40,524 nt of DNA from a virus, in the IMG/VR virus record IMGVR_UViG_3300022602_000204, positions 1-40,524 of that record, one strand, 5' to 3'. This document shows positions 18,201-29,454 of this stretch, in pieces (position 1 is the stretch's first letter; every line of letters starts with the position of its first letter). A program made the position numbers and the translations under genes. Under the pieces are notes generated by a model that saw only the letters and a program-made list of their open reading frames with translations, was not told the origin of the DNA and ran no database searches.

Positions 18201-21200
18201 ATAAGATCCAGAAGATTGTAAATCTGGGGACAAAGAATCCGCTAAATGGAAATTGCCGTTTGTAGATTTCTTTACATATATGTACGCAGTACCTGCGTTT
18301 TCAACAGAATCAGTGAATACTGTAGAGCTAGAATCTTCAGTAGTTCTATCTTTATCAAAAATAGTTTTAACAGAATAATCATACCCTACTGAACCAATTA
18401 CTAACGTATTACTTAATGTATTAATATCAATAGATCGGCCAAATTTCATACCAGCACCAGGCAATGGATTTGATATAATCTGAGTCAATGTAAACGATCC
18501 GTCTGAAGAAGTTGTGTAAATTGCTACTTTGCCAAACGATTGGTCTTCATTACGAAGTTCTGGTGCTGTAATGACCAAATAATCTCCTTTTGGTGAGATC
18601 GCCATAGCTTCACCAAATCTTGCGTTAGGCAACCCAAAAGGTGATTCAATAATTTGAGAAATTAAAGATAAATTTGAACCTGTATATATTGATACAAATC
18701 CTACTCCGTTATTCCAATTAGGCGCACTAACAGCAATTTTCTCTGCGTTGTTAGATCCTTCTATACTATAACCCCATTGGTCTCCTGCTTGAGTTCTAGG
18801 ATTCAAAATTTCTATACCAGTTGTACCAGTATGAACATTTATAATAGACGAAGTAGCATCTACAATATATGAATAAACATTGCCACCAAATGTTGATGTA
18901 GTCAAGGAAGGAGCCCCTACTAATAATATTTTAGTAGAAGTACTTTGTTGAGCATATATTGAAGAACCAAATCGTTGATTATCAAACGGATCAGGACTTA
19001 ATAGTACATACGTGCTTGTTCCTTCTTCGAATAAAATAGGATCAACGCTACTAATTTTTACAAGTCCCTCTTGTGCATAAGACGATGCTATTCCTGTACC
19101 GGTTGAGTGTCTTACTCCACCGAGCGGAGCAGTCGACGACGTAGAAATTACATTACTTGTACCCGGAGCTCCTGCGAATATTAATCCATAGCCAGTTTGA
19201 TTAAAATTAAAATTATCGTAAGCAATGGCAGAACCAAATTCAGTAGAATTACCTACAGTATAATACTTTAAACTCGTATCTTTATTGCTATTAATAGTAT
19301 AACTAAATTGGAATTGAATTCCATTTGTTGATTCGTTATAAACAAATACTCGACCTAAGTCTTGATTTTTTTCGTAACTAGTAGCACCAACAATTAAAGT
19401 ACTATCACCTTTTTGTTTATATACAGTTTTACCTAAACTTTGATTACTTATTTGTGAAGAAGCAACAATAGAACTAGAAGAATAATTATTAATCTTTTGA
19501 TAAACTGCCCAACGGCCAGTTCCATCGTTGTCTACCCACAATTTAGAACCATAAGGTAACGACAACAATTTAGTGTCAGACGGAATAGCTTCAAATGTCG
19601 GAAATCTATAACTCTTAAATTCAAACATTAATCCCGGTCCTGGGGTGGCTGTAGCAATAGATCCCAAATTCGTAGATACAGTGAAGCTAGTTAATGAAGG
19701 AATAGATGTAATCTTATAAACACCATTAACCTGATCATCAAATTGTGTTATTGAAACAATCGATCCTACAGATAAATTATGAAAGTGATCAGTAGTGAAT
19801 GTTAATTGAGATAACGGTATACTTACATACACACCAATTACATTAGAGCCGTTCTTTTCGTAGCGAACAACATCCCATTCACCGTTTGATTTAAATCCTA
19901 TCCAAATAGTATTTCCAACAGAAATATTACTATTATTAGCAATATCTAAAATACTATTTTCATTATATGCCGTTGAATCAACATCATCAATTCTAACATA
20001 CCCAGCAGTGTTTAATTGTAAATCATTATCATAATACGTACCAGAGTTGGTAGAAAATATAATATCAGGATTAAAGTTTGTAGGAGTTATTACTACGTCA
20101 GACGGTAATATATAATTAACTAAATCATTAGAATTAGAAGGCTTTGAAGAAACAACACTAAGAATTTGAGGATTCTCAATAAATGTACCTTCTGCTAAAG
20201 GAAATTCTATTTCTTGATATGTTTGATAAGATCCGTAGTTACCAACACGGAACGCCCATTCTTCAGTATAATCAATTTGTCCTTGTAAATTGTTAATAGT
20301 CGCTTTAGCTAATTTACTAATAGAATTTTTTGTGCCTTTTTCTTTAATATAACCTTGATAAAATTTATATTGAGCAATAGGATCAGTAAAGATGTTATTT
20401 AGGTAAACACGAGGAGTATACCCAATTAAATGCTGTGCCATTTTTTGTTGTCCAGCATCAAAATTATCAATGTCTAAACTATAGAAATCTTCAAATTGAT
20501 TAATTTTGTAATCAAAATTTGGAATTAAATCTGCTACAGGTTTAGATCCTAACAAAATCCATCCATCAGATGTATTAAAACTTTCTGATCCTGATATGTT
20601 GTTAGCGGCAGAATAATAATTACTGTTAAATTTTACAACTGATCCATAATTATAATCAATATATTGTTGCCAATTACTAATTATTGCTTCGTCGTAGACA
20701 AACCCTGGACTGAATAAATCGCCTTCCCAATTAGACGTTCTAAATCCAACTAATTTCATTCTTAGCTGTCTGTATCCTGTCTCAATATCAAAAATTGTAT
20801 CATTGAAAATAGTAGAATTATTAAACACCATTGCGTGTTCTTTTTGTACAGAATTTAATTGAGCAAAATAAATTCCTTCTGTTGTACCAATAGTATTAAT
20901 AGTACAAACTCCAGTTTGTCTATTAACATTTAAATTGTGTTGCGGGAACGGTTTTCCATTAGCAGTTAAAATACTATATTCATAAAAACTGTTGAATATA
21001 TTATCAACTACAGAATTAGGTAAACTAAATTTAATTTGATCAGCAAAAGGACTTAATGTAATAATACTATTATCTGCCCAATTTTGTGTTGTCCAATATA
21101 AAAATTCTTTAGCACTAAAATTCCAATCTATTAAAGAATTTAAATCAGGATTAAACTCATCAAATATAAATCCTTGATTAATTAACCACTGGCCATATCC

Positions 21201-24200
21201 AATAATAAAATCATAAACTTCTTGTAAAGTCGAAAATGCCGTACCGTATGATACTTGAGTAACTTCTTTGCTAAATTGACCAACTGTCTGAACTGTTACT
21301 CCTCCTATAATAGGAAGAGAAGGTAGTATAGCAAATAGAGTAGGATCAAAGTTTGTGCCTGATCTATGACTAACTTTAACTCTATAATATCTATTTCCAT
21401 AAAGAACAATTTGACCTGCTTGGTAAAATACTCCAGTCGTAGACGAAACTGCTGTTGTAGTATCAACTTCAGATAGTCCGGTGTTGCCAGATGACGAACT
21501 AGCAGTCCATACTATATAAGGTTCTGATACTCCACCTACAGTAATTGCCGGCGTTGTTGAATTTCTACTAGGTTGATAAACATTAAAATACGGATTGTAT
21601 TTGTCGTAACCTTTAACAATAAATTCTCCGTTAGATTTTTGTATAATAATTCCGCTTATACCAACTGAACTAACAGGATTACTTACATTTAAAAATAGCT
21701 GGTAATCTTCTTGTGGCAATAATGCCCCAGGACTTGTAGAAGTAGGATCATACGCATCAATAATAATTTGTATTTTATTCTTGCTAACAAATCCGCCAAC
21801 TTTGTGGAATAATCTTAAATCAAGATAAGATAAATCATTTTGAAGAGTTGTTAGATACCCACTACTTCTTTGCTGGCCAATTTCAGAAATATAAACACTG
21901 TATCCGCTAGTAAGCGTATTTTTGTCTGAGAATACTATTAAATTTTTAGGATTTAAAAATTCATAATCACTACCGTACGTCCATTGTCCGCTAATGTTTA
22001 AATTCATTCTTGATGTATCATACATCAAAGCAGTATATGAAGCAGGCTTAACTAACGCTAAAAGTCTTTGAAGAGCAAAAGGATAATAACTACTTCTTCT
22101 CCAAGCAGTTTCAACTGGCCCTTGGTCTCCAAACACAAATGAGTTTCGTCGACTAAAAAGTGTTATATTTTCTACTAAGAAAGTATCTGGATTTTTTAAA
22201 TTACCGTTTTGATCAACTGGTAAAATTTTACTTAGACCAGGACGAGCATAGAAAGGATTTACTCCAGCAGTTGGGCCATCAGCAATCATACCCGCTTCTA
22301 TATCTCCCCATAGGATATCATTCCCTGACGTATAAGGAGCAGGACCATATTGAGCGGTCCACCATTCTGGTTGTTCAGTAAATCCTAACATTTCCCATGG
22401 TGTAAGATGAGGAGTGTCTGTATCATAGAAATATCTATAAACATTTCTCCAATATCCATTTACACTTACACCTAATGTATTATTATACCCGCCTGTGTAG
22501 TTCCATGTAAATGAATTAGTATCGTCCACTGAATCGTTTTTAGAATAATCGATTCCAAACAACCCTGCCCATTTTATAAAATCTCTTTCTAAAACTTCAT
22601 TGATTTCAGTATATGTATAATCACTATTCCTAAATGCGCCAGGTAGGATAGAATGAATATCAAATAGTTCAGGTCTATATAAAACTTTGATATTATTATA
22701 AATTCTTGTTTCGAGTTCTAAAATTATTTGATCTCTATAATCATTATAAGCAATGGTGATACTACCGTCATGTCCTCGTATTACAGACTGTGGTCCTGAA
22801 ATATAAGTATCATCGACATAAATTTCTGGAACATATTTAGGATATAATCCTAATTTTGTAGGAGTAGGCGGAACATAGCATCCTTCTGTGCTATAATAAT
22901 CTTTAACTTCAATAGCATCTCCAACATTTAGTGTAACTAAAAATTCAATTGAAGAATCATTCGAAATAAAAATATAATCTCTACCATTTATTAATTGATT
23001 ACCATTTAGATAAACTAGCACAGATCGTAAACTTAATGATGTAAGATTAAAATCTGAACTAATAGGGTATACTGTGTTTCGTGTACTTGTTACTGTCCAT
23101 GTTCTAGTTGTCGTATCTTGTCCATAAGCAACCATGTCAGATAAAGAATATGAAGAAGTACCTTGTTTATTTTTATTCAATTCTGTTAATACAGTATCAA
23201 CCGCGCTTACATAATCTGTTTGATTTGATAATAATGACAGTTGTTTTAAAAACTGCATTTTAAATTCGTTGTATTGATCGCCTGCTTTTTGTATAGCATC
23301 AACAACATTATGTTCTTTGTTTCCAATAAAGAAACTAGGAAATACCATAGAATTAGCATTTGAAATTAATCGTGTTCCATATTTTGAAGGATTTGGAATA
23401 TCTCTCAAATTATTAATGCCTTGCGAATTTCCTGTAAAATCACTATCTCGGTTAATCATGGTATTAACATGATCAGTTATTTCCGACAATGTGAATGTAG
23501 GGATAGGACCATTCAGTGGGTTATTTGTAAGCCCTAACGGAACATCATATACTCCATTAGGAGTTGGAATCTGATAAGGTTCTGCTTGTTGCCATACATT
23601 AAAGTATTCATTTCCTATTTTTAAATAAGTTATACCTGTGGAAATGTTAATCAAAGTTTGATCTGACTGAGATATAGAAATAGTATCTGTAGTAAAATAA
23701 TTTTTAAAAAGATAACTACCTACGCCTACACTATTTTGATATTGTAAAGGAAATCCTAATATAGGATCATTTGTGCCAGTTGGAGCAATATCATAACCAA
23801 AGATTTTATTTCCTAAGAAACTGGAAGAATAAACAGTAGTATCGCTGTAACTTTGTCCTTGGTTATCAAATAAATCGAACAACGGAGATTGATTTAAAGT
23901 AGTATGTTGTTGAGAGTATACCCAAGAAACTCCGTTGTACCACCAAGATGTTCCTGAATTTACAGTCCCTTTATCAATTATAATAGATGATTTATATAAA
24001 GGAATACTGTCAACTGTTGGATTTAATTTAAGAACAGATTTACCATTTACTGTTACAAATGTAACTTCATAGACTCTGCCTTTTATTAATTCATCAACGT
24101 CAGCATTAAAAATAACCCTATGACCTTGTTCTAATAGTACACCGTCTATATGGTATCCAAATGAGCCTTCAACTGTCTTAAATGCGTCAAGTGTAGTTGT

Positions 24201-25490
24201 ATCAATTAAATCTACTGTCGGAGCCGATGTTGTACCAAAATTATACAGTTGTATATCAGCTTTAAATTCAATAATTGGTCGTTGAGCTCTCTTATCAGAA
24301 GGATACACTGGTTGAGTGCCATTTAATTCCGCGCTCAAAGTGATTACATCGTGATGTACCCATCTATTATATCGAGACCAAGGATTTAAATCTTGACTGC
24401 CTCGATTAATTGTAATATATTCTGGTGTGATAGGTAATTGTTTAAATGTATCAAAAGGATAATCATCAAACAATGTAGCATCAAAATTATCATCAAATTG
24501 ATTTGACATAACTTGTGTAGCAGATAGTGATTCATAATCAACTAACCGAATTGCTGTTCCAACTCCTTCGACAAAAAAATCTTTATTTTGATAGTAAGCA
24601 GGCCTAACATCCCCGTCAAATCTAATTTTCATCCCATTTGATAATGTAACACCATTTCCTGATGTATATGTTTTCTTACCAACAATAGATAAATCTACAT
24701 CTATATAAGAATTCTCGTCAACAAATCTAATTAAAATCTCTCCATGATTTACTGATAGGTCATCAGTCGCATAGTATAACGTAGAAGGAGTACTAGCATC
24801 AACAGTAAATGTAATTACTCCAGTTGATGTTCCATTATTAATAACACCGTTATATAAATCTCCATTTCCTAAACTAGGAGAAGTTTTGATATAAAAATTG
24901 TTAGAAGAATTAACTTCAAAATAATATGTATTCCCTCTATATAATTTTATAAGAGGATTAGGTGTTAATCCATCAGGAGTTAAAATAAAAGCAGAATTTA
25001 AACCGTTATCGGATACAATATATGTACTAGTTGTATCTTGTTCTTGTCCTGTTATAACTATAGTTTCTGGGCCTGTTGTTAACCAATAGTATTCTTGATA
25101 GTTAACAAACTTATCCCAATCAATATGAGGATCATAAGAATAAAAATTTGATCTATATAAACGATCAAAATTATTATCTATTCCTCCCTGAACTATTATT
25201 TCATTTGACAAGTCATCAATACCGATAGCTTTTTTGATGTTACCTGTATTGTCATTAATAATTAATGCTGGCTCTAGTTCATAATTTCTTCGTATATCAG
25301 AGCCTTGAGATATGTATACATCAGAAGTTGAATACGTAACAGTAGCAGTAGTGCCGATATATCCGTCGATTCTTTCTAACTGAGGAGGTTGTATAAGTTG
25401 ATCAAGTGTACTAGATAAAAATTTTGAGTTTTTATCAGTTCTGAAAAACTCGGGCAATAGGTTTACTGATTTAATACTGTTGTTTGCCAT
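12231..25490 (-). CDS. Giant tail/baseplate structural protein, 4419 residues
   Basis: This single intact frame takes one third of the window. It follows gp6, where T4 has gp7, so it may be a baseplate wedge or peripheral baseplate protein; that is inference. Visible parts: a conserved-looking N-terminus ([17 protein letters not shown] at about 121-137), a cupredoxin-like beta-domain (183-255), an alpha/beta stretch with [18 protein letters not shown], a seven-blade FG-GAP beta-propeller (about 2029-2459), two pairs of GYG/GSGY-xPP repeats (about 2867-2925 and 3225-3270), [10 protein letters not shown] near 3152, several repeated NG..L..G.DY modules in the last 1500 residues, and a C-terminal [15 protein letters not shown]. 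Tyr, Asn, Ser and Thr are abundant and Cys is rare. The start is two bases after the gp6 stop, with GGAAG upstream. Confidence 0.9.
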   Translation of the reverse strand: MANNSIKSVNLLPEFFRTDKNSKFLSSTLDQLIQPPQLERIDGYIGTTATVTYSTSDVYISQGSDIRRNYELEPALIINDNTGNIKKAIGIDDLSNEIIVQGGIDNNFDRLYRSNFYSYDPHIDWDKFVNYQEYYWLTTGPETIVITGQEQDTTSTYIVSDNGLNSAFILTPDGLTPNPLIKLYRGNTYYFEVNSSNNFYIKTSPSLGNGDLYNGVINNGTSTGVITFTVDASTPSTLYYATDDLSVNHGEILIRFVDENSYIDVDLSIVGKKTYTSGNGVTLSNGMKIRFDGDVRPAYYQNKDFFVEGVGTAIRLVDYESLSATQVMSNQFDDNFDATLFDDYPFDTFKQLPITPEYITINRGSQDLNPWSRYNRWVHHDVITLSAELNGTQPVYPSDKRAQRPIIEFKADIQLYNFGTTSAPTVDLIDTTTLDAFKTVEGSFGYHIDGVLLEQGHRVIFNADVDELIKGRVYEVTFVTVNGKSVLKLNPTVDSIPLYKSSIIIDKGTVNSGTSWWYNGVSWVYSQQHTTLNQSPLFDLFDNQGQSYSDTTVYSSSFLGNKIFGYDIAPTGTNDPILGFPLQYQNSVGVGSYLFKNYFTTDTISISQSDQTLINISTGITYLKIGNEYFNVWQQAEPYQIPTPNGVYDVPLGLTNNPLNGPIPTFTLSEITDHVNTMINRDSDFTGNSQGINNLRDIPNPSKYGTRLISNANSMVFPSFFIGNKEHNVVDAIQKAGDQYNEFKMQFLKQLSLLSNQTDYVSAVDTVLTELNKNKQGTSSYSLSDMVAYGQDTTTRTWTVTSTRNTVYPISSDFNLTSLSLRSVLVYLNGNQLINGRDYIFISNDSSIEFLVTLNVGDAIEVKDYYSTEGCYVPPTPTKLGLYPKYVPEIYVDDTYISGPQSVIRGHDGSITIAYNDYRDQIILELETRIYNNIKVLYRPELFDIHSILPGAFRNSDYTYTEINEVLERDFIKWAGLFGIDYSKNDSVDDTNSFTWNYTGGYNNTLGVSVNGYWRNVYRYFYDTDTPHLTPWEMLGFTEQPEWWTAQYGPAPYTSGNDILWGDIEAGMIADGPTAGVNPFYARPGLSKILPVDQNGNLKNPDTFLVENITLFSRRNSFVFGDQGPVETAWRRSSYYPFALQRLLALVKPASYTALMYDTSRMNLNISGQWTYGSDYEFLNPKNLIVFSDKNTLTSGYSVYISEIGQQRSSGYLTTLQNDLSYLDLRLFHKVGGFVSKNKIQIIIDAYDPTSTSPGALLPQEDYQLFLNVSNPVSSVGISGIIIQKSNGEFIVKGYDKYNPYFNVYQPSRNSTTPAITVGGVSEPYIVWTASSSSGNTGLSEVDTTTAVSSTTGVFYQAGQIVLYGNRYYRVKVSHRSGTNFDPTLFAILPSLPIIGGVTVQTVGQFSKEVTQVSYGTAFSTLQEVYDFIIGYGQWLINQGFIFDEFNPDLNSLIDWNFSAKEFLYWTTQNWADNSIITLSPFADQIKFSLPNSVVDNIFNSFYEYSILTANGKPFPQHNLNVNRQTGVCTINTIGTTEGIYFAQLNSVQKEHAMVFNNSTIFNDTIFDIETGYRQLRMKLVGFRTSNWEGDLFSPGFVYDEAIISNWQQYIDYNYGSVVKFNSNYYSAANNISGSESFNTSDGWILLGSKPVADLIPNFDYKINQFEDFYSLDIDNFDAGQQKMAQHLIGYTPRVYLNNIFTDPIAQYKFYQGYIKEKGTKNSISKLAKATINNLQGQIDYTEEWAFRVGNYGSYQTYQEIEFPLAEGTFIENPQILSVVSSKPSNSNDLVNYILPSDVVITPTNFNPDIIFSTNSGTYYDNDLQLNTAGYVRIDDVDSTAYNENSILDIANNSNISVGNTIWIGFKSNGEWDVVRYEKNGSNVIGVYVSIPLSQLTFTTDHFHNLSVGSIVSITQFDDQVNGVYKITSIPSLTSFTVSTNLGSIATATPGPGLMFEFKSYRFPTFEAIPSDTKLLSLPYGSKLWVDNDGTGRWAVYQKINNYSSSSIVASSQISNQSLGKTVYKQKGDSTLIVGATSYEKNQDLGRVFVYNESTNGIQFQFSYTINSNKDTSLKYYTVGNSTEFGSAIAYDNFNFNQTGYGLIFAGAPGTSNVISTSSTAPLGGVRHSTGTGIASSYAQEGLVKISSVDPILFEEGTSTYVLLSPDPFDNQRFGSSIYAQQSTSTKILLVGAPSLTTSTFGGNVYSYIVDATSSIINVHTGTTGIEILNPRTQAGDQWGYSIEGSNNAEKIAVSAPNWNNGVGFVSIYTGSNLSLISQIIESPFGLPNARFGEAMAISPKGDYLVITAPELRNEDQSFGKVAIYTTSSDGSFTLTQIISNPLPGAGMKFGRSIDINTLSNTLVIGSVGYDYSVKTIFDKDRTTEDSSSTVFTDSVENAGTAYIYVKKSTNGNFHLADSLSPDLQSSGSYYGTSVTIDQNIYVGAPAIDGDTISSFYQFSKINVNADSWETLRSQDDLVDITQFQSVKLVDTFNEQIVEYLDVIDPVKGKLPGLAQEEIRYKSASDPAVYSIGVSGTVVDTNTNWLDDHVGELWWDLSTVKYFWYEQGELEYRRSNWGQIFPGATIDVYEWVGSEYLPSEWSSQADTSAGLTEGISGQPKYADNSVISVKQIYSPVTNSFSNYYYYWVKNKVTIPNVKNRRISAYQVSSLIADPTSYGYLYASVLSKNAVSLANVGNLLVGNRINLNVATDIINNPIEKHTEWLLLQEGSATSVPNTLLEKKLFDSLLGHDSLGNPVPDPALSSRMAYGIEIRPRQSMFVNRKEALRNLIEFSNLVLAENQITGNYSFTNLNQQELPPDVSLHEYDQIVEDNEQLSLINTLQFVQATIQCTMYNGKVRSVAIENPGYGYLISPNVIVSGTSDVPAVISTEINSLGQLVNVTIENPGAGYDTAPSLTVRPYTVIVLVDSTYNNKWAEFVWNSNLSRWDRAHTQKYNTTLYWKYIDWESTDYNPYIDYTYTVDAVYDLFTLPNLQIGEYVKVKNGGDGNYIILEQIDTSAGAVGTFDTNFNLVYKQNGTIQLLDNIWNSISGTLNFDSGNSYDQTLYDQTPDIELGYILSALRNDLFVLDLKINWNLFFFKAVKYALSEQKLLDWAFKTSFINVVNYSGELTQPPVYKLQDTSYYEDYLSEVKPYHTQIRSFTTNRTVVDPTQSYITDFDLPSIYNTQTGMYQTIDINSSLLNSYPWKSWADNYTFEIGSISVGNPGANYVIPPIVEIVSAPSDNGSGATAQAYITSGKVSQVIVTNPGSGYTQPPSVILHSAGNSSLVQATAYAQLTNNKVRSNQIGIKFDRTSSVSQINSTQYVDEFVCNGSETEFVLSWLATPDKSTITVTLDGTYVLTSDYTIQYYTEEYNGYNKKFCKLIFLNYVPTQYKLLTITYNKNIELFNAVDRILNYYNPTSGMPGIDIGQLMTGIDYPGTIIESLPFDYTTVWGVNTGTYGISQWDTDVNYYTLITATSTASIGTNTITLSTTTGISVGQLVNIISTTTDKFSVSTITQDISVIGINSTLSQVTFNSTFSQAIVVGEKFEFWSIDSNTSSLDSVIDGGTWGSSDTGVTLVNALGVNPEDINFDGGAFLSSDQGFAPEELIPGQTADSLAINVYTKNVSGAPLVFSGSFAVSTNTITTSTLAIAPTSIPSIMVVYNGIIFQYSSSTSFLSSVDSQYFTIDWGNNNILVSPQSNANNNPLVGYTIVSVGGSQFGAEAGVIDSSGVSFTSGETVGEVRSGSSIGNVNTASVYVNGVWVPRQTLGYNLTTIGLADTTCWYELGPVSSTESEAAVVVYNMPAGSNYVLAWFFGTEYQYFNEIREQDFIVGGSPQYTFTLSNPPGNIEPAAAQAIVELNDNGLGWKILNSPPVSYYTVTNPSTLTYAIDNKTAWPFGAFNVSNVSVYINGTALNPGFDFTVDSINANITLTTGLITNGDVIAVLSLPDGGWDYNIVGSTLILAQQQTTQSLIKVITYTDQDSMLIRTERFPGNSNGRFKISRPTLNDNYVWVRVNGIPLIRDIQYVMLDDGVTVQIADNVIIQSTDIVEIMSISDTVLATTILGYRIFNDIFNRTSFKRLSKQNTTYLTQPLKFTDTEIYVADSSVLTPPLVSKKLPGVVIIEGERIEFYKLNGNVLSQLRRATLGTSPSYYLEINTKVIDQSPEQTVPFSENVYSQSQLTTAGVNTYIISTATTSYSINTSSYNISHGIILQSNPVGTPYNDPMPAVNAVDQVEVYYGGRRLRKAGMLQQDITLSYDSQEFDTLLTTSTSALLPSDSPLGTAYITADTNKVWVQTNAVDVGSINGFVYKGLQYIPPEYTITTATQALTLNLLDGVQSGIKLTVVKKEFARDTVWNDEVNSNTTISLMNSSKPPALFLQARPAELPDVYYYGGDPMLTTDSGLVLTDNQGNPLEGI
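18112..19405 (-). repeat. Seven-fold FG-GAP (integrin-alpha-type) repeat region within the giant protein
   Basis: Seven units fit the pattern FG.S(I/V)....., a hydrophobic strand, (V/A)GAP or equivalent, then G.V.(I/V)Y. Examples are [56 protein letters not shown] and [10 protein letters not shown]. Seven blades is the number in integrin alpha propellers. Units are spaced about 55-75 residues, as expected. Confidence 0.75.
24726..24944 (-). other. Cupredoxin-like domain (metal ligands apparently lost) in the giant protein
   Basis: Residues about 183-255 read [19 protein letters not shown], then [18 protein letters not shown], then TLYYATDD and NHGEILI. The order of strands matches the cupredoxin-like domain found in structural proteins of marine phages. 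In those, His and Cys ligands occur after the V..S and YY strands; here those positions are Asn and Ala, so copper binding is unlikely. Confidence 0.5.
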
Positions 25491-25492
25491 TA

Positions 25493-28400
25493 TTAGCTTC
25501 CGCTGTTAGTAATTATAAATTGTGTGTTTAATTGAGATGCTGTAATTGCGTCTATAATTTCAATGTTATCAACTGTAGCACCGCTTATAAAAATTTCGTT
25601 ACTTAAACAAGTAACTTCATATAAACTTCCAAAATTGTTAACTTGAGGAACAATTACAAAATTTGTAATATTAGGAGTTAGTGTATTCATTACATACGTT
25701 GACAATTCACTAAAATTAAATGTTTGTCCGAAGTCCCAATTTTCTAAAGCAAAGAAATTATTAATAGCATTTAAAATTTGTGTTTTTAAATCGTTATCAC
25801 TAGTAGGTATAGAAGAATTTCTCACCGCTTTAAAAGTTGCTTGTAAGTTAATAGGTGCTTGACTTCCAAATAATACTTTATATTTTACAGGTTGAAATAT
25901 AATTTCATCACTTATAGTTTTAATTGGTTCTAGTTTCGATGAATAACTAGATTCAAGACTTTGACTTGTAGGAGATTGTGGTTCTGTTCCAGATCCTGTA
26001 GATAACCAATTCCTATAAGCAGTGTCATAAGACGATGTTAATAAGTAAACATCCATAATGTTACTCTTACTAGGGTCTATTCGACGATCTTCTCCACTAT
26101 TATGAATATAGTGAAATTTTAAATCTGATCTACCAGGATAAGCAAAATAGCTTGATTGATAAACCCAAGGTGTTCCGTTGTAGTATCCAGATAATGAAAA
26201 ACTCTTAACAACATTTTCAGAAGGATCATAAAAATAATATAATGACCCATCATCCGGTAACGATAAAGGATTTAGTGTAACATTAGATTCTGTAGGATAA
26301 GCAGTGAATAATGAACCATCAACTAACTGATATCGTAACCCGTCGGACATTTTTTGAAAATAAACAAATTTATCTTCATATCCTGTTGACGAATTTGTTG
26401 AAGTAGGAGAAACAATGTTATCAAAAGTGTCAGGATCAGAAATTTGTCCCGCATTGTTATAATCATATAAACTTACTTTAACTTTAGCAGGATTAATATA
26501 ACCGTCTGGCTCGATGACAGGATTATCAATTTGCCATAAGTAGTCTTTTCCTAAACTTAAAGAGCTTGTTGTATTAAGTGTATTATAAGATAAAACAGTG
26601 ACCTGATCTTTAATAACTGAATCAGTTGTATAATCATAATTAATGCTGTTTGGATCTATATAAAAAGCAGTTTCTGCCACGCTTTCAAAAATATAATCAG
26701 TTATTCTGTATCGAACATTATAACCAATACCAGTCCATGTAAAAGAAATCATCCAACTTGCATCTCTATTTGAATTTGTTATATCATTTTGATAAACTAA
26801 ACTAAACGGATTGTTAAGATCAATGTTAGAATCTGTTATAATATTCCATACTCGATTGGTAGAATCAAAACTTAAACCAAAGTTTTTTTGACTTAACGCT
26901 AAATTTACTAAATCAGTTTCAAACGCATAAGACAATACGTTAGCAAACTTAGGAATAATTTCTGTAGGAATAGGTAATATTTGATTTCCACTATTATCAG
27001 TAGTACCAGATACAATGTTGCTTAATATAACAGGACCAGTTCCATCCGATAAAGCACCTAATCCTGAATTATTACCGTCGCCGATAACCTGAAGAATAGT
27101 AGACCAAATGTAACTTGAAGTATTTTTCCCAGGAGTATTAACTAACGTGCCTGTACTTGAAAAATAATATCCTGTTGGGGCAACAAATTTTACTAATGCT
27201 CCTGTTGAAACATAAGATAAATTGCTAGAAGAAAATAGTCCCACACTTTGCGATTGTATATTACTAGTAGTAGGATCTATAACTTGAAAGTATCCCCTTG
27301 ACTGACCAGAGACTTTATTAACTTGAACCCATGTTAAATTTAAAGAAGATAAATCAGGTCTACCATATTGATCAAAATAGAAAGACCTTAAACTAGGAGA
27401 AGAAATAACAGGTTCTACTTGTTTTTTAATAATAGACCAAATATCATTCTTATTTGTAAATGTAAATTCAAAATTTTCTTCACCAATATTTTTATAGATA
27501 ATTCCGTCAGACGCAAAAATATTTGTTTTACTATATTTTCCACTAACATCACTTAAATCAAAATACTTACTTAAACCGCTAGAAATTCTATTAATAGATT
27601 TTGATTTTAATATATCACTGCCTAATGTTAAAGGAGCAATATTATAATCCTCAGCAGTTACCATACGATTTTGTGTATAATATGCTTGTGGTGCTTTAGT
27701 TTGTATGCTAGTGTTTGTTTCTGCGCCAGCACTATTACTCACTGTATATTGTAAGCCCATGGTCACTGTTAAAGTTTGACCTTGACCGATTTTATTTGTA
27801 TAAGGAATTTCAATAACAATTCCACTCATTTGATCAGGCTTAATTGTATAAGTTAATCCATTACTTTGTCTATACAATAATACAAATTGTCCTTTTGGTA
27901 AATTTCCAAAACTACCGTCGGCAAAATTTAAATCAATCTGATCTTGATCTCTTGATGTAATACTATAAATGTTTCTCTGATTAGAATTTAAACTATTATA
28001 GATAATGTTATTGCCAGTAGTGCTTTGTACTTTATCCCATAATATAGAATAATTTCCGCTAGCATCTAATTGCCACAACCATACATCAGTATCATTAATA
28101 TTAGGAGTATTAACTCCTATAATTTCATTAGGTACTGGATTAGTAATATTAAAATTAGCCAATCCTAGTGTACCTTGTCGGAATTGTATAAAAAATCCTG
28201 TATTACTACTACCAGACCCTTGATTGTCATTTTGATATACAAATCCAAATGTATTAGCTGGCTTAGGAGCTTCTTCGTATACAGAAGATGCTCCACTAAA
28301 AGAAGAACTAACAATTTCAAAGTTCATGTTAATTCCGTTAACCGGTTTTAAAAAACTATATACCGGCACATCTGTATTAGAGCTGTTAATTCTATATTGT

Positions 28401-28951
28401 TCTGTTAAAATTCCATTAATGGTTGATCGATCATACGGTTTGCCAAAAGCAAACGATCCTGCCATTGAAGAATTTAATATTGTAATAAACTGTTGATACC
28501 AATTTGTATTTGTAGGGTCATTCCAGCTAATAGTACTATTGGCCAAATTTATACCATTGGCATCAATAATATTATCAGTAGTAGAAATCGCTGTAACTTT
28601 TAAAAACCCATTAGCAGGAACATTTCGAGTAGGAGCGTAACTAATTAACTGGGCAAGCCTTAAAATACTATCTCGTCGAGTTGCTGTTTCTAAAAAGTTT
28701 TCACGAGCATTTAAATCTATACGAAAACTTAAATTTTGCCCCATATAGGCAATAAGATCGATTAGAGCAATATATTCGCTACTGTCAATAAAATCATTAA
28801 AATCTTCAGGGTAATTTTGCTGAAGATAAGTGATCATTGTACGACGCAATGTTTCAAAATCATAGCTTTGAAAATCTGCGTTACGGTAGCTTTGATAGAT
28901 TTTTTTCCAATCTTCAGCTACTAATAATTTGTTGTTTGTTGAAGGAATCAT
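25493..28951 (-). CDS. 6: Baseplate wedge subunit (gp6-like)
   Basis: gp6 joins neighbouring wedges into the hexameric baseplate ring. The N-terminal part matches the T4-type family well: DWKKIYQSYRNADFQSYDF, NYPEDFNDFIDSSEYIALID and AYMGQNLSFRIDLNARENFL (about 15-90). A second landmark, RMVTAEDYNIAPL, lies near residue 430. The protein is 1152 residues, much longer than T4 gp6 (660), with added beta-rich segments in the second half. It follows gp25, as in the order of cyanophages, and overlaps the giant gene region by a two-base gap. No strong ribosome site precedes ATG 28951; an AATAAATA motif lies 17 bases upstream. Confidence 0.87.
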   Translation of the reverse strand: MIPSTNNKLLVAEDWKKIYQSYRNADFQSYDFETLRRTMITYLQQNYPEDFNDFIDSSEYIALIDLIAYMGQNLSFRIDLNARENFLETATRRDSILRLAQLISYAPTRNVPANGFLKVTAISTTDNIIDANGINLANSTISWNDPTNTNWYQQFITILNSSMAGSFAFGKPYDRSTINGILTEQYRINSSNTDVPVYSFLKPVNGINMNFEIVSSSFSGASSVYEEAPKPANTFGFVYQNDNQGSGSSNTGFFIQFRQGTLGLANFNITNPVPNEIIGVNTPNINDTDVWLWQLDASGNYSILWDKVQSTTGNNIIYNSLNSNQRNIYSITSRDQDQIDLNFADGSFGNLPKGQFVLLYRQSNGLTYTIKPDQMSGIVIEIPYTNKIGQGQTLTVTMGLQYTVSNSAGAETNTSIQTKAPQAYYTQNRMVTAEDYNIAPLTLGSDILKSKSINRISSGLSKYFDLSDVSGKYSKTNIFASDGIIYKNIGEENFEFTFTNKNDIWSIIKKQVEPVISSPSLRSFYFDQYGRPDLSSLNLTWVQVNKVSGQSRGYFQVIDPTTSNIQSQSVGLFSSSNLSYVSTGALVKFVAPTGYYFSSTGTLVNTPGKNTSSYIWSTILQVIGDGNNSGLGALSDGTGPVILSNIVSGTTDNSGNQILPIPTEIIPKFANVLSYAFETDLVNLALSQKNFGLSFDSTNRVWNIITDSNIDLNNPFSLVYQNDITNSNRDASWMISFTWTGIGYNVRYRITDYIFESVAETAFYIDPNSINYDYTTDSVIKDQVTVLSYNTLNTTSSLSLGKDYLWQIDNPVIEPDGYINPAKVKVSLYDYNNAGQISDPDTFDNIVSPTSTNSSTGYEDKFVYFQKMSDGLRYQLVDGSLFTAYPTESNVTLNPLSLPDDGSLYYFYDPSENVVKSFSLSGYYNGTPWVYQSSYFAYPGRSDLKFHYIHNSGEDRRIDPSKSNIMDVYLLTSSYDTAYRNWLSTGSGTEPQSPTSQSLESSYSSKLEPIKTISDEIIFQPVKYKVLFGSQAPINLQATFKAVRNSSIPTSDNDLKTQILNAINNFFALENWDFGQTFNFSELSTYVMNTLTPNITNFVIVPQVNNFGSLYEVTCLSNEIFISGATVDNIEIIDAITASQLNTQFIITNSGS

Positions 28952-28958
28952 AATGTTC

Positions 28959-28999
28959 TAATATACCATATTTATTGTAAAAATTATCCTGGTATATTA
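28959..28999 (-). promoter_or_regulatory. Inverted repeat with late-promoter-like motif between genes 25 and 6
   Basis: TAATATACC (28959-28967) and its perfect reverse complement GGTATATTA (28991-28999) flank a 23-base loop. The right arm includes the gp25 stop codon. The minus-strand motif AATAAATA (28969-28976) is inside the loop, 17 bases from the gp6 start. It could be a late promoter, an RNA processing stem, or chance in AT-rich DNA. Confidence 0.4.
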
Positions 29000-29437
29000 T
29001 TGCACTGTTAGGCCAATTTCTTGATCAAACTGTAGTCTTAAACTAGCACTTTGATCAGTTCCTTTTAATAACAGAGTTAATTCTAAAATATACCCTTGCT
29101 CGTATTCGACTAAATTTATTTGCAATGGTGTAACACGAGGATCGAAATTACAAATAGCAGTTACATCATCTTGTAATGCTGTACGCACATCATCAGTTAA
29201 CGGTTCCATTAATAAATCCCAAATGATTGTCCCAAATGTTGGATTCATTAAACGTTCGCCCTTCCTAGTATTGAAATTGTTAATGATGTCTTGTTGTATT
29301 AACGCAAAATCATACAATCTACTACCAAAGTTAGTGTTGTCCTGAGAACTAAATCCTTTATAGAACTGGCTTTGCTGTGTAGCCGCTTGAGCTAACGCAG
29401 TATTTGAGTTTCCGATTTCAATGTTTTTATATGGCAT
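28997..29437 (-). CDS. 25: Baseplate wedge subunit (gp25-like, GPW/gp25 family)
   Basis: gp25 is a small wedge protein that helps fasten gp6 and the sheath-initiating surface of the baseplate. The 146-residue protein has the family core: DFALIQQDIINNFNTRKGER, LMNPTFGTIIWDLLMEPL, and the C-terminal NLVEYEQGYILELTLLLKGT strand region. The KGERLMNP(x)FG(x)xxW motif is the usual signature. Despite the old database label, it is not a lysozyme. No Shine-Dalgarno sequence is visible; AATAAATA ends 5 bases before the ATG. It lies directly after the gp5-like gene. Confidence 0.92.
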   Translation of the reverse strand: MPYKNIEIGNSNTALAQAATQQSQFYKGFSSQDNTNFGSRLYDFALIQQDIINNFNTRKGERLMNPTFGTIIWDLLMEPLTDDVRTALQDDVTAICNFDPRVTPLQINLVEYEQGYILELTLLLKGTDQSASLRLQFDQEIGLTVQ

Positions 29438-29442
29438 AGTGA

Positions 29443-29450
29443 TATTTATT
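29443..29450 (-). promoter_or_regulatory. Late-promoter-like motif AATAAATA before gene 25
   Basis: The minus-strand AATAAATA is in the 17-base gap between the gp5-like and gp25 genes, five bases from the ATG. This is the same distance as the GATAAATA before 9326. Transcription from it would begin on the start codon, giving a leaderless message. Confidence 0.35.
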
Positions 29451-29454
29451 CATA

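Noticed and set aside
28997-29437. Reading gp25 as a lysozyme
   Set aside because: The family name 'gp25-like lysozyme' is historical. The sequence has no lysozyme catalytic motif and fits the wedge protein family.
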